A program made the translations under genes and the position numbers. Source: Fibrobacter sp. UWR4 (lineage in GTDB: Bacteria; Fibrobacterota; Fibrobacteria; Fibrobacterales; Fibrobacteraceae). Taken from it: 64,000 bases of DNA. The first letter of the stretch is position 1, and the number at the start of each line of letters is the position of its first letter. The notes beneath the pieces were generated by a model. That model was given only the letters and a program-made list of their open reading frames with translations. It was not told the DNA's origin and did no database searches. Shown in pieces: positions 49,741 through 58,479 of the stretch. The stretch covers positions 1 through 64,000 of the forward strand of contig NZ_QGDU01000018.1 of NCBI RefSeq assembly GCF_003149045.1, given 5' to 3'.

Positions 49741-51531
49741 ATGAAAATTCTCTTTCCCCTGATTCTTGTCGCGACACTTGCGACTACCCTCTTTGCCCAG
49801 GACGAAGTTTCCAAGGCCAAGGATTTTATTAGAAACGGTGACTGTGATGGTGCAGTGAACGTCCTGCAGAAGGTCTACAAGTCCAGCTTCAGCAAGTCCG
49901 CCGGCGAAAAGGCCGCCGTGATGCTCACCGAATGCTACATGCGCGACCACAAGCGCGACGAAGCCAAGCAGATTACCTCCAAGTTCCTGGAATACTACGT
50001 TTCCTCCGACTACCGTGAACGTATGGAACTGGCAAACGCCATCGTGACTGTGGAACAGGGCGCCCCCTATGATGGTGTGGAAGCCATGCTTCGTATCCTG
50101 GCTTACTCCAAGAATCCTGCTGCCCGCTCCCGCACCAAGGACGTGGTGATCAAGGTCCTTGCCGCTTCCCTCCTGAATGCCGACCAGCTTCAGTCCCTCG
50201 TCGAAAAGTATCCGGTGGACAAGGAAGTCGTCGGCTGGATCCAGCTGCAGATTGGCCGCGAATGCCAGAACGCCAAGCGCTACCGTGGCGCCCGCTACTG
50301 GTACAAGAAGGTGGCTGGCAACGAATCTTCCGAACTGGCGGAAACCGCAAAGCGCGGTCTTGAATCCCTGGAAGGCCAGAATGCCGGCACTCCCACCATC
50401 CTGGTTCTTGCTCCCCTTTCCGGTGACTTTGCCGAATTCGGTGCCGAAGCGATCCAGGGCGTTCTGCTGGCTTACGAACAGGCCGGCCTCAAGGGCAAGG
50501 TCAACATCCGTACTGCGGACTCCCGTGCAGACGCCTCCCAGGCATTGCTCCGTACCCAGCAGGCTATTCACCAGGATAGCGTCATTGCCATTATCGGTCC
50601 CATCATGAGCGGTCCGGCTGCTGCCGTTGCCGCCTGGCTTGGCACCAACCATCAGTACATCCCCATGCTCACTCCTACCGCTACCGATGACGGTATCGCC
50701 AAGATGGGCCCCAATATTTTCCAGGTCAACGTGACCATGGACTACCTGGCCCAGAGCATCGCTGACTTTGCGACCAAGTGCCTGAACATCCGTGAATTCG
50801 GTATCATGAGCCCGCTGGGTGACTACGGTGCTTCCGTGTCCCGCAGCTTTACCCAGGCAGTGGAACGCCGTGGCGGTGACGTGGTCGCCTTCCGTAACTA
50901 CGAAGAAGGCCGACCGGACTACAAGACCGAATTTGACATGCTCCGCGATGTCCGCTTCAAGCAGCTGAACCGCCGCCTGAACATCAAGCGCGGCGCATCC
51001 GACCTGAACGCTCCCAACGCCAAGTTCAACAAGAAGGAAAGCGATGTGGACTTCCCGGGTCTCCTGATTGCCGCTACCAACCCCAGCGATGCAGGCCTCA
51101 TGGCTAGCCAGTCCGCATTCTACCAGATCTCCGGCACTCTCCTGGGTACTTCCGGCTGGTATGGTCGTGACTTGCTGGTAACCGGCAAGAACCTGGTGGA
51201 AGGCGCCTACTTCAGCGTGCCTTCCCTGGACATGGACGATTCCAAGGATGCCTTCAAGGCATTCGCCAAGAGCTTCAAGGAACGTTGGGGTGCAGAACCT
51301 GCCGACGACAAGGTCAGTGGCCTGAGCTACGATGCGGCAAACATCATCTTCAAGTCCATGAACTCTGACATGAGCCTGACCAAGACCTTGAACAACAACA
51401 ACGAGTTCAAGGGCGTGTATGGCAACATCAAGTTTAGACGTGGCGCCAACGTGAACACCAAGATCGTGACCGTCACCAAGGGCAAGTTCGAAGTTCTGAA
51501 CGGCTGCCCGGAAAAGACTGACAAGAAGTAA
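49741..51531 (+). CDS. LpoA/LivJ-like periplasmic binding-fold protein with TPR start
   Basis: A 596-residue secreted protein (signal peptide ending TLFA-QDE). Residues 25-210 are helical, TPR-like (KDFIRNGDCDGAVNVLQKVY and AEKAAVMLTECYMRD). Residues 215-590 form a type I periplasmic binding domain: TILVLAPLSGDFAEFG, SVIAIIGPIMSGPAAAV, IPMLTPTATDDG. TPR plus this fold is the design of penicillin-binding protein activator LpoA; a branched-chain amino-acid receptor is the alternative. No transporter genes are adjacent. Confidence 0.82.
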   Translation: MKILFPLILVATLATTLFAQDEVSKAKDFIRNGDCDGAVNVLQKVYKSSFSKSAGEKAAVMLTECYMRDHKRDEAKQITSKFLEYYVSSDYRERMELANAIVTVEQGAPYDGVEAMLRILAYSKNPAARSRTKDVVIKVLAASLLNADQLQSLVEKYPVDKEVVGWIQLQIGRECQNAKRYRGARYWYKKVAGNESSELAETAKRGLESLEGQNAGTPTILVLAPLSGDFAEFGAEAIQGVLLAYEQAGLKGKVNIRTADSRADASQALLRTQQAIHQDSVIAIIGPIMSGPAAAVAAWLGTNHQYIPMLTPTATDDGIAKMGPNIFQVNVTMDYLAQSIADFATKCLNIREFGIMSPLGDYGASVSRSFTQAVERRGGDVVAFRNYEEGRPDYKTEFDMLRDVRFKQLNRRLNIKRGASDLNAPNAKFNKKESDVDFPGLLIAATNPSDAGLMASQSAFYQISGTLLGTSGWYGRDLLVTGKNLVEGAYFSVPSLDMDDSKDAFKAFAKSFKERWGAEPADDKVSGLSYDAANIIFKSMNSDMSLTKTLNNNNEFKGVYGNIKFRRGANVNTKIVTVTKGKFEVLNGCPEKTDKK

Positions 51532-51561
51532 TCGACTTCTACTGACTGGAGTGTAAGAAGA

Positions 51562-51595
51562 GACCCCGCGGCTAACCGTCGCGGGGCTCTTTGTT
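51562..51595 (+). terminator. terminator after the LpoA-like gene
   Basis: CCCCGCG (51564-51570) and CGCGGGG (51580-51586) followed by CTCTTTGTTT, a weak T-tract. Confidence 0.6.
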
Positions 51596-51621
51596 TCTAG
51601 GAGGAGAGAAGTTCGTTTGGG

Positions 51622-51834
51622 CTAGTCTTCGTAGCCGCAGCCGATGGAAGCCGCGACAAAGTCCGGGGACTCGCCGTTTCTGTACAGGACGTGGAGCGTA
51701 TCGTCGTCCACCACGTCGTCCAGGTTAACGCCGCTGGTGGCGCTCAGTTCTTCAGCGATCCTGGTCTTAAAATTCTGGAAACCAGTATGGATCATGTAGA
51801 ACGACAGTGCGGATGTTCTATGGAGCAGTTTCAT
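51622..51834 (-). CDS. small hypothetical protein, 70 residues
   Basis: ATG 51834 has a strong GGAGG site four bases upstream. The product is mostly helical in the first half (MKLLHRTSALSFYMIHTGFQ) and acidic in the second (VNLDDVVDDDTLHVLYRNGE), ending SIGCGYED. Not recognised. Confidence 0.6.
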   Translation of the reverse strand: MKLLHRTSALSFYMIHTGFQNFKTRIAEELSATSGVNLDDVVDDDTLHVLYRNGESPDFVAASIGCGYED

Positions 51835-52289
51835 AAGACCTCCGTTAGAAATCAAGACAGAATGTCAACAAAACTAAACACAATGGTTTGTGAATTGTTG
51901 ATACGTTGTGAAATCCTTGATAATAGTATAGGTTTTTATAACCGAAATTCCAGAAAAAAAGGAAAATGTAAGTAACTGGCCTAAGAAACGCAAACGGGAT
52001 CCGCCTGCAATTTTTCGGTACAAATGAATGGGTACTGCATTTTAACCCGTTGAAATACAACGACTTATCGAATTCGGACCCGGCTAAATCGGCATTTTGC
52101 ACCACAGGGGGAACCTATTCTATTTTGGAATAGAAACAGGCCTGAAAAGTCCCGGATTTTACCCACAGGAGCAATCCGTTATTTGTGAATAAACTGTTTA
52201 AAAGAAAAAATAGGCACAACTTATCAACAATCCGGACGGAAGTCTTCCCTATTCTGTAAAGGCTAAAACTTTTGTAAATTTGGGAGACG
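51835..52289. other. gene-free AT-rich region with three DnaA-like boxes
   Basis: 455 bp. Contains CTATTC/GAATAG (around 52118-52136), TTACCCACA (52159), TGTGAATAA (52184, reverse of TTATTCACA) and TTATCAACA (52221), each one mismatch from TTATCCACA. The right end carries the promoter of the TPR gene (TAAATT nine bases before its ATG). No gene seen. Confidence 0.5.
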
Positions 52290-53228
52290 ATGAAAAGAGC
52301 AATCGCCCTCGTACTGATGGTCCTTACGATGGTCTTCGCCGAAGAAGCGAAGCCCTCCCTGGCGTTATCCGAAAGCCAGATGGCCTTGTGGGACAAGGTT
52401 ACTTCCCTCACCGTGTCCTTAAAGTATGGAGAGGCCATGGAAGCCGCCAAGCAGTTCCGCAAGGTGGACGATGGCGCCGGCTGCGTTCTGGAAAACGTAG
52501 TACGCATCAGCATGTATGACGACAAGGGTGACACCACCGCCCTACTCAAGGCGGGCAGGCAGCTGGAATCCTGCAAGGCGGAAGGCCTGTGGGAGGCTCT
52601 CCGCAAGTTCGAGTTCGGCTACGTCCAGACGGAGACCGGACATTCCGTGAAGGGCGCCATGACTACACGCTCCGCCGCCAAGATGTTCGAGGAATCCGAC
52701 GAGCTGGACGCCAAGGCATTCTTCGCCATCTACGCCTACTATATTGACCAGAGCTTTAGCTGGCTTCCCTTCAAGTCGGATAACCGTGCGGCCTATCTCA
52801 AGACCCTGGACGAAGCCTCCCTCAAGTCCACCCGCTTCTGGCTGCTGTTCCTGACACCCCTTGTGTGGATGTATTACGACAAGGAAGATTTCGCCACAGG
52901 TCTCAAGCTTTGCGACCGCGGGCTGTCCAAGGCCCCGAACCATCCGGTACTCCTCCAGATGAAGGCCGACATGCTCTACCGCATGAAGCGTTACAATGAC
53001 GCCGCCAGCATATACGAGGCAAGTGCCGTAAGCTACGAGAAACGCACCGGCAAGTCTATCCGCTACTGGTGTGCGGTGCTGAACCTGATCCGCATCTATC
53101 ACGACGGTGGCAACCCGGAAAAGTCCGGCGCCTGGAAAAATAAGCTGGACGATCCTTCCTACAAGGCCCTGGAAAACTGGATGCCCGGCTCCCTCATGAG
53201 TGACCTGAAGAAGCGCGACCTTCTCTAG
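52290..53228 (+). CDS. secreted TPR-like protein
   Basis: A 312-residue protein with a signal peptide (cleavage near MVFAEE). Several helical hairpins resemble tetratricopeptide repeats, most clearly ATGLKLCDRGLSKAPNHPVL and LYRMKRYNDAASIYEASAVS. Probably a periplasmic scaffold; partner unknown. Short leader, GGGAG just before the ATG. Confidence 0.7.
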   Translation: MKRAIALVLMVLTMVFAEEAKPSLALSESQMALWDKVTSLTVSLKYGEAMEAAKQFRKVDDGAGCVLENVVRISMYDDKGDTTALLKAGRQLESCKAEGLWEALRKFEFGYVQTETGHSVKGAMTTRSAAKMFEESDELDAKAFFAIYAYYIDQSFSWLPFKSDNRAAYLKTLDEASLKSTRFWLLFLTPLVWMYYDKEDFATGLKLCDRGLSKAPNHPVLLQMKADMLYRMKRYNDAASIYEASAVSYEKRTGKSIRYWCAVLNLIRIYHDGGNPEKSGAWKNKLDDPSYKALENWMPGSLMSDLKKRDLL

Positions 53229-53321
53229 CCACTTCACTTGTTAAAATAATTTATCAAAAATAGTCCGTACAAACGGGTGTATCACAACGTGTTATAGGTA
53301 TAAACTTAACACGGAGTTAGT

Positions 53322-54035
53322 ATGCCGCAAAAAGCGCTACGGATTGGATTCTTTCTGGATGGTTATACACTTAAGAAGGTGAACGAATATTACAGGGTTC
53401 ACCACAGGTACCATTCCAATGTGGATTTCAGGGGATTGAAGAGCTGGCTGGAAATGCACCTGAGCAAGGTGTTTGCCGATGGCGGCCGCCCCATCGAGAT
53501 GGAATGCCATTATTATCACCCTCACAGGAATCCCCATATCTACGGTAGTTCCGTCAGCGGGGTGCTGAAGCTGGAACACGAACTTTGCACTGCCGGATTC
53601 CAGGTCCATTACAGCAACATGACCGAGGACAACGGCATGATGGGACCGAATCTGGGCTTGATGGAGGACGCGCTCCTTATCGCCTCCTATCACAAGATGG
53701 ACATTGTGGTACTGCTCAGTACCCAGGGCCAGTATGCGCCGCTTCCCGATAGGCTCCGTATGATGGGGGTGCCTACGGTGCTTCTGGGATGGGACTTCGT
53801 GTATCCCAAGGGCAAGAGCGCCGTCCGCTGGAAGACGGATTCCTGCCTTAGGGAGTATTGCGCCCACTACGTGGCCATGGAGAAGGTGATGGATATGGAC
53901 CCGAAGTCGGACCAGCCGCCCCGTGGCTTCTTCTTTCAGAAGGAAAGGAACTTTGACCGCAAGCGGGATCCCATGTGGCGCGATACTGTTACAAAACTCA
54001 GGCGGCAGTTTCCGTCCTGTGCCAAGCAGGCCTAA
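53322..54035 (+). CDS. NYN-domain protein
   Basis: A 237-residue protein with a NYN/PIN-like fold: RIGFFLDGYTLKKVNEYYR at the start (first Asp), LMEDALLIASYHKMDIVVLL (Asp pairs) and STQGQYAPLPDRLRMMGVPT (third block). It lacks the LOTUS domain found in the 22528 protein. A possible RNA endonuclease. The C-terminal tail is basic. Confidence 0.75.
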   Translation: MPQKALRIGFFLDGYTLKKVNEYYRVHHRYHSNVDFRGLKSWLEMHLSKVFADGGRPIEMECHYYHPHRNPHIYGSSVSGVLKLEHELCTAGFQVHYSNMTEDNGMMGPNLGLMEDALLIASYHKMDIVVLLSTQGQYAPLPDRLRMMGVPTVLLGWDFVYPKGKSAVRWKTDSCLREYCAHYVAMEKVMDMDPKSDQPPRGFFFQKERNFDRKRDPMWRDTVTKLRRQFPSCAKQA

Positions 54036-54046
54036 AACGACAAAAA

Positions 54047-54072
54047 AATCCCGCCTTGGAGGGCGGGATTTT
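54047..54072. terminator. bidirectional terminator
   Basis: AATCCCGCC (54047-54055) and GGCGGGATT (54062-54070) with As to the left and Ts to the right, between convergent genes. Confidence 0.85.
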
Positions 54073-54093
54073 GAAGACCGGTGTAAGCTTCGG

Positions 54094-54981
54094 CTAAAGC
54101 TTGTCCATCTGCTTCCTCTGCCAGTCGCTGAGGAAAGTCCAGGTGACGCGCAGGCCGATGCAGAAGGTGTCGCCATCGTTGTCCGTATCGTACTTGCGGT
54201 TGCCCAGGTCGTCGGACAGCAGCACGCCTTCCACATCCAGTTCGTTGTAACGGATGTAGCGGTAACCGGCGTAGAGGCCGATTGCGATGGGATCCAGTTC
54301 CAGGCGGAGTTCCAGTTCTGCAGCGAAGGTGCTTGCGAAAGTGCTGTAGTAGCGGTCACGAGCATCGGCGGTGTTGCTTCCGTCGGTAACGGTATAGTCG
54401 GATGCAAAGTGGAAGTTGATCAGGTTGAATCCGATGCCGACTGCGGGAATCAGGTTGATGAAGGTGGATTCGCCAAAGAGCTTCCAGCCGAACATCCAGT
54501 CAACGCCATAGGAGAACCACTTGACGTCGTACAGGGGGAACTTTACGGCGTCGCCAGAAGAGCTTTCGTCCAGCGGGGTTGCGCTATAGCTTGAAGCCGG
54601 GCGTTCGGAAACCTGGGTCGGCATGAAGTTGATGTCCATCCAGGTGAGGAACTGCTTGTACTGGGCACCTACATTTACGTGGAGACCCATGTAATAATCG
54701 TCGAAGCGGCCGTACTTGGAAGTGGGCTTTCCGCCATAAAGCTGGGAGGTGGAAGAATCACCAGGTGCAGTATACTGATGCTGGCCATTGTAGAGGGCGG
54801 TCTTGTTCACATAGCTCTGGAACTCGTCCGTCATCAGGCGGTAGTCGGCACCAAAGGAAATGAAACCACGGACGTGGTCCTTTTCATAGAAACCGTTGTC
54901 TTCTTCGGCGAAGGAAACGGGTGCAAGTGCCAGGACGCTAAGGACTGCAGCTTTCAAAAAAGAGGTTATCTTTGTTTTCAT
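54094..54981 (-). CDS. secreted outer-membrane barrel protein
   Basis: A 295-residue protein with a signal peptide (LALAPVSFA-EED) and repeated amphipathic strands such as RGFISFGADYRLM, YYMGLHVNVGAQY and AIGLYAGYRYIRYNELD; the last strand CIGLRVTWTFL is followed by a short basic tail. It suits an outer-membrane barrel. No family recognised. Confidence 0.7.
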   Translation of the reverse strand: MKTKITSFLKAAVLSVLALAPVSFAEEDNGFYEKDHVRGFISFGADYRLMTDEFQSYVNKTALYNGQHQYTAPGDSSTSQLYGGKPTSKYGRFDDYYMGLHVNVGAQYKQFLTWMDINFMPTQVSERPASSYSATPLDESSSGDAVKFPLYDVKWFSYGVDWMFGWKLFGESTFINLIPAVGIGFNLINFHFASDYTVTDGSNTADARDRYYSTFASTFAAELELRLELDPIAIGLYAGYRYIRYNELDVEGVLLSDDLGNRKYDTDNDGDTFCIGLRVTWTFLSDWQRKQMDKL

Positions 54982-55096
54982 AGCAAAAAAAATACATTAA
55001 GTTTTGAACTTTTGCAGTGAATTTTTTCATAAGGCGTTAAAAATCAACGATTTACGAGTGTTTGGAGGCTTTGAGGTGTTGAATATTTGTGGAAAA

Positions 55097-56371
55097 ATGG
55101 GGGCGTGGACCATGGTTTTGGTCCTGCTGGTTATGCTGGTTGGTTGCGGGAACGATAAGGCCCGGGCAGAAAAGGGCGGGGGAGAAATTTCCTGCAGGGA
55201 CCACCTCTACGGCAGGAACGTTTATAAAATGGTGATTTTTGACGAGTATTTTCCGTCGGAATTGTCCAAGTTCCTTTCTCCAATGATGGCTTTGTCTATT
55301 GAGAACGACTGTGATGGAGAACGGGCCGTATTGATTCGTTCTGTTGTGGGGCGGGATACCTTGGACAAGATTTTTGTGCTTAGGGATTCTGCGGCCATGG
55401 CGGAGAATAAGCCGTTACCTCCAGATATTGCCGATGCCAAGGTTTTGCGTTACCCCCTTGAACGAGTGGTTGTCCTTTCGTCTGCGCAGATTGGCTACAT
55501 GACCCGCCTTGGCCTGGAAGATCGTATTGTGGGTGTTGGGGAAGGAAAGTATATTGCGGATTCTACTTTGTATGCAAAGGTCGCCGCGAAGGAGATTGTG
55601 GAAATTGGATATGGCAATGCTGCCGATTATGAAAAGCTTATGGCCCTGAAGCCAGACCTTGTGATGACCTTTGCCACGGGCGGCGGCCAGGATGACTACG
55701 AGCGCATGGAAAAGCTTGGCCTGCCGGTAATGCTGACGCCGGAGTGGCGCTCCAGTAGTCCAGTCACCAAGGCGCGCTGGCTTGAACTTTACGGGGTGAT
55801 GTTTGGCGTAGAGGAATTGGCAAAAGCCGAATTGTTGAAGAGTGAGTTGGCCTACGGTACCGTTTATGCTAGTGCAGATTCGGGCTCGTCAAAGCCCTGC
55901 CCTCGTGTACTTGCGGGCATGAGCTACGGAGGTGTGTGGTATGCTCCTGGTGGAAACAGCTACACGGGCAATCTCATCAAGGATGCTGGCGGTTGCTACC
56001 TGTGGGCTTCCGACACCACCCGCGAATTGAAGCTGACCATTGAAGACGTGATGGCCCTGGCTGATTCCGTAGACATCTGGATCAATCCGGGCATGTTTGG
56101 ATCGCCTGAGGAAATTCTCGCAGCTGAACCTCGTGCCGCCCATATCAAGGCTTTCAAGAACAAGAGGGTGTTCCAGAACGATGGCCGCAAGGGGCCCGGC
56201 GGCGGAAATGATTTTTATGAAAGTGCGGTGGCCCGGCCTGCCGAATTGCTTTGGAATTTGAAGAAACAGTTTGGCACTGCTCCGGAAGTTTTACCCAAAA
56301 CAACCCTAGGGAAGCCAATTAGGCCTATTTCCGTAGATACTTCCTTTGAATGGTACCACAATATTTTCTAA
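55097..56371 (+). CDS. periplasmic binding lipoprotein for iron complex or cobalamin (BtuF-like)
   Basis: A 424-residue lipoprotein (LVMLVGC, then GND). From residue about 115 it follows the helical-backbone metal receptor pattern: RVVVLSSAQIGYMTRLGLED, VGVGEGKY, YEKLMALKPDLVMTF, GLPVMLTPEW and later WYAPGGNSYTGNLIKDAGG. The N-terminal 110 residues are extra. Receptors of this fold feed Fe-siderophore or vitamin B12 transporters, but no permease or ATPase gene is nearby. Confidence 0.8.
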   Translation: MGAWTMVLVLLVMLVGCGNDKARAEKGGGEISCRDHLYGRNVYKMVIFDEYFPSELSKFLSPMMALSIENDCDGERAVLIRSVVGRDTLDKIFVLRDSAAMAENKPLPPDIADAKVLRYPLERVVVLSSAQIGYMTRLGLEDRIVGVGEGKYIADSTLYAKVAAKEIVEIGYGNAADYEKLMALKPDLVMTFATGGGQDDYERMEKLGLPVMLTPEWRSSSPVTKARWLELYGVMFGVEELAKAELLKSELAYGTVYASADSGSSKPCPRVLAGMSYGGVWYAPGGNSYTGNLIKDAGGCYLWASDTTRELKLTIEDVMALADSVDIWINPGMFGSPEEILAAEPRAAHIKAFKNKRVFQNDGRKGPGGGNDFYESAVARPAELLWNLKKQFGTAPEVLPKTTLGKPIRPISVDTSFEWYHNIF

Positions 56372-56381
56372 TATTGATAGT

Positions 56382-57185
56382 ATGATGAAACCTCACACAG
56401 GTATTGGCGACTGGATCGCGGCGAACTACGAGATGGGTACCCCCTTCTTGCAGCAGGTTCCCCGTGACTGTGCCGACTATTTGCTTTTGAATGCCCAGAT
56501 TCGTGAATACGATGCTGGTGACGTGATTATCAATGGCGGGACCATTGGTGATTCATTCTGTGTGCTTCAGAGTGGCCGCGCCTTCATTTGCGGTCAGATT
56601 CTTCCCGACGGTCATTACAACACCTTGGCTGCAGTTGAGGCTGGCGCCTGCTTTGGCGAAATGTCCATCATCTGTAACGAGCCTACCAGCAATACGGTGA
56701 TCGCCGCCGAAGACGGTTGCACCGTACTTCACATTCCCCGTGATGAATTCGTGAAGTTCCTGGACAAGAATCCCAACATCATGGTTTACCTGTACAAGGT
56801 GGTGGCTGACCGACTCCGTGCCAAGAACCAGGCCTTCGATGAATTCGAACGTCTGTCCCTGTTGGCCTCCGGCAAGGTGCTCCCCTTTATCGATTTTGCC
56901 CAGACCATGGAAAAGAGCCGCATCACCGGTACGGTCCTTTTCGAATGCAATGGCGAAAGCGGCTTTATTGCATTCCGTGACGGACGTATCTGCTGCGCCA
57001 AGTGTGGCAAACTGGCAGGTCCGGATGCATTTGAAAGGCTCCTCTCCTGGGGTGACGAAACACTTTACAAGCTTGATACTCACTTGATGCCCGAAGTCGT
57101 GAATATCAACCAGATGACTGATACTACCAGTCTCATTCTGGACGCTTTAAGAAATATTGATGAAAAACAAAGTGCACAGCACTAG
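56382..57185 (+). CDS. cyclic nucleotide-binding and DUF4388 domain protein
   Basis: A 267-residue regulator. Residues about 30-145 form a cyclic nucleotide-binding fold (EYDAGDVIINGGTIGDSFCV, GACFGEMSIICNEPTSNTVI with the FGEMS phosphate loop), and residues 165-250 a DUF4388 domain (GTVLFECNGESGFIAFRDGR, ICCAKCGKLAG). There is no DNA-binding domain, so it may act by protein contacts. ATG 56382 follows the previous stop by ten bases. Confidence 0.82.
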   Translation: MMKPHTGIGDWIAANYEMGTPFLQQVPRDCADYLLLNAQIREYDAGDVIINGGTIGDSFCVLQSGRAFICGQILPDGHYNTLAAVEAGACFGEMSIICNEPTSNTVIAAEDGCTVLHIPRDEFVKFLDKNPNIMVYLYKVVADRLRAKNQAFDEFERLSLLASGKVLPFIDFAQTMEKSRITGTVLFECNGESGFIAFRDGRICCAKCGKLAGPDAFERLLSWGDETLYKLDTHLMPEVVNINQMTDTTSLILDALRNIDEKQSAQH

Positions 57186-57227
57186 CTGGCACGACACAAG
57201 TGCCCCGTATAGGGCAAAGGAAAAAAA

Positions 57228-58253
57228 ATGAACTACGCAGACGCTGGTGTATCTCTGGCCCGTGCAGACGAAGCAATGGTCGGAGTCAAGAAGTCCGTCC
57301 GTACCACCTTTAACGAAGGCGTTCTCGGTGACGTAGGCAACTTCGGTGGCCTGTTCACTCTGAACCACCTGGGCATGAAGGACCCCGTTCTCGTCAGCTC
57401 CGTTGACGGTGTCGGTACCAAGCTGAAGGTCGACATCGAAATGGGTACTCATACCCTTCCTGGCCAGGACATCGTGAACCACTGCTGCGACGATATTCTC
57501 GTCCAGGGCGCACGTCCCCTGTTCTTCCTGGACTATGTGGCTACCGGCCGTCTGGAACCGGGTGTCATGGACCAGCTGGTTGCAGGTATGGCCAAGGCCT
57601 GCCGCGAAAACGGTCTCGTTTTGATCGGCGGTGAAACTGCTGAAATGCCGGGCTTCTACGGTCCGGGTGACTACGACATCTCCGGTACCATCGTGGGTGT
57701 GGTTGAACGCGAAAACATCATCGACGGCAAGAAGATCAAGCCGGGTACCATCATCCTCGGTCTCCCGTCCACCGGTCTTCACACCAACGGCTACTCTCTG
57801 GCCCGTAAGGTTCTCTTCGACGTTGCCGGCTACAAGGTCGACACTCCGCTGGAAGGCACCGACATGACCATCGGCGAAGCTCTCACCATGCCGCACCGCA
57901 GCTACTACCCGAGCCTCATCGATCTCTGCAACAAGAAGATCATCCAGGGTCTCGCACACATCACTGGTTCCGGCTACCAGGGCAACATTCCCCGTATCCT
58001 CCCGGACAACGTTGATGTTATCATCGACCGTACCTCCTGGGATCCGTCCCCGATCTTCAAGCTCATCCAGAAGGAAGGCTCCGTGGAGAAGGACGAAATG
58101 TACTCTACCTTCAACATGGGCATGGGTATGTTGATCTTCATCGACCCGGCTGACAAGGCTGAAGTGGTTGCCCATCTCGAAGCCAAGGGCGAAAAGTGGG
58201 TGCAGGTCGGCGAAGTCGTCGAGGGCTCCAAGACCGTCAAGTTCAAGGACTAG
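57228..58253 (+). CDS. purM: phosphoribosylformylglycinamidine cyclo-ligase
   Basis: A 341-residue AIR synthetase of purine biosynthesis. VSSVDGVGTKLKVDIEMG, VNHCCDDILVQGARPLFFLD, LIGGETAEMPGFYGPGDYDI and GLPSTGLHTNGYSLARKV are signature blocks. Normal length; an AAGGAAAA site precedes the ATG. Codon bias is strong. Confidence 0.97.
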   Translation: MNYADAGVSLARADEAMVGVKKSVRTTFNEGVLGDVGNFGGLFTLNHLGMKDPVLVSSVDGVGTKLKVDIEMGTHTLPGQDIVNHCCDDILVQGARPLFFLDYVATGRLEPGVMDQLVAGMAKACRENGLVLIGGETAEMPGFYGPGDYDISGTIVGVVERENIIDGKKIKPGTIILGLPSTGLHTNGYSLARKVLFDVAGYKVDTPLEGTDMTIGEALTMPHRSYYPSLIDLCNKKIIQGLAHITGSGYQGNIPRILPDNVDVIIDRTSWDPSPIFKLIQKEGSVEKDEMYSTFNMGMGMLIFIDPADKAEVVAHLEAKGEKWVQVGEVVEGSKTVKFKD

Positions 58254-58265
58254 TTAAGTTGCAAA

Positions 58266-58387
58266 GGGCGGGGCTGTTCCCCGCCCTCTGGACTCCCACC
58301 CCAGCTAGCCTGCTGATGAGTTCCTCGATAGGGAACGTTTTCGGCTAGCGAGAGTCAGGTTGGTTCGGGGCTGTTCCCCGCCTTTTT
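58266..58387 (+). other. structured element between two near-identical hairpins
   Basis: GGGCGGGG CTGTT CCCCGCCC (58266-58286) and CGGGG CTGTT CCCCG (58366-58380) flank a 75-bp segment with an outer stem GCTAGCC/GGCTAGC (58304-58310, 58343-58349) and an inner stem GTTCC/GGAAC (58320-58336). The second hairpin has a T-tract (CCTTTTT) and is the terminator of purM. Either a duplicated terminator with an inserted hairpin, or a structured RNA. Confidence 0.55.
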
Positions 58388-58398
58388 CATTGGGTTTT

Positions 58399-58428
58399 AA
58401 AAAGGTCCGCGCGTATGCACGGGCCTTA
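58399..58428 (-). terminator. terminator of the 58480 gene
   Basis: Minus strand AAGGCCCG, loop, CGGACCTT followed by TTT. Confidence 0.65.
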
Positions 58429-58479
58429 TTTTGTTTGTAAAAAACGAAAATCCTTTGATTAGATAGAAAGAGCTGTCCA

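Noticed and set aside
58313-58342. CTGATGAG followed by a stem, similar to the hammerhead ribozyme core
   Set aside because: The required GAAA after stem II is absent (GTTTTC is found) and no cleavage-site UH is placed correctly.
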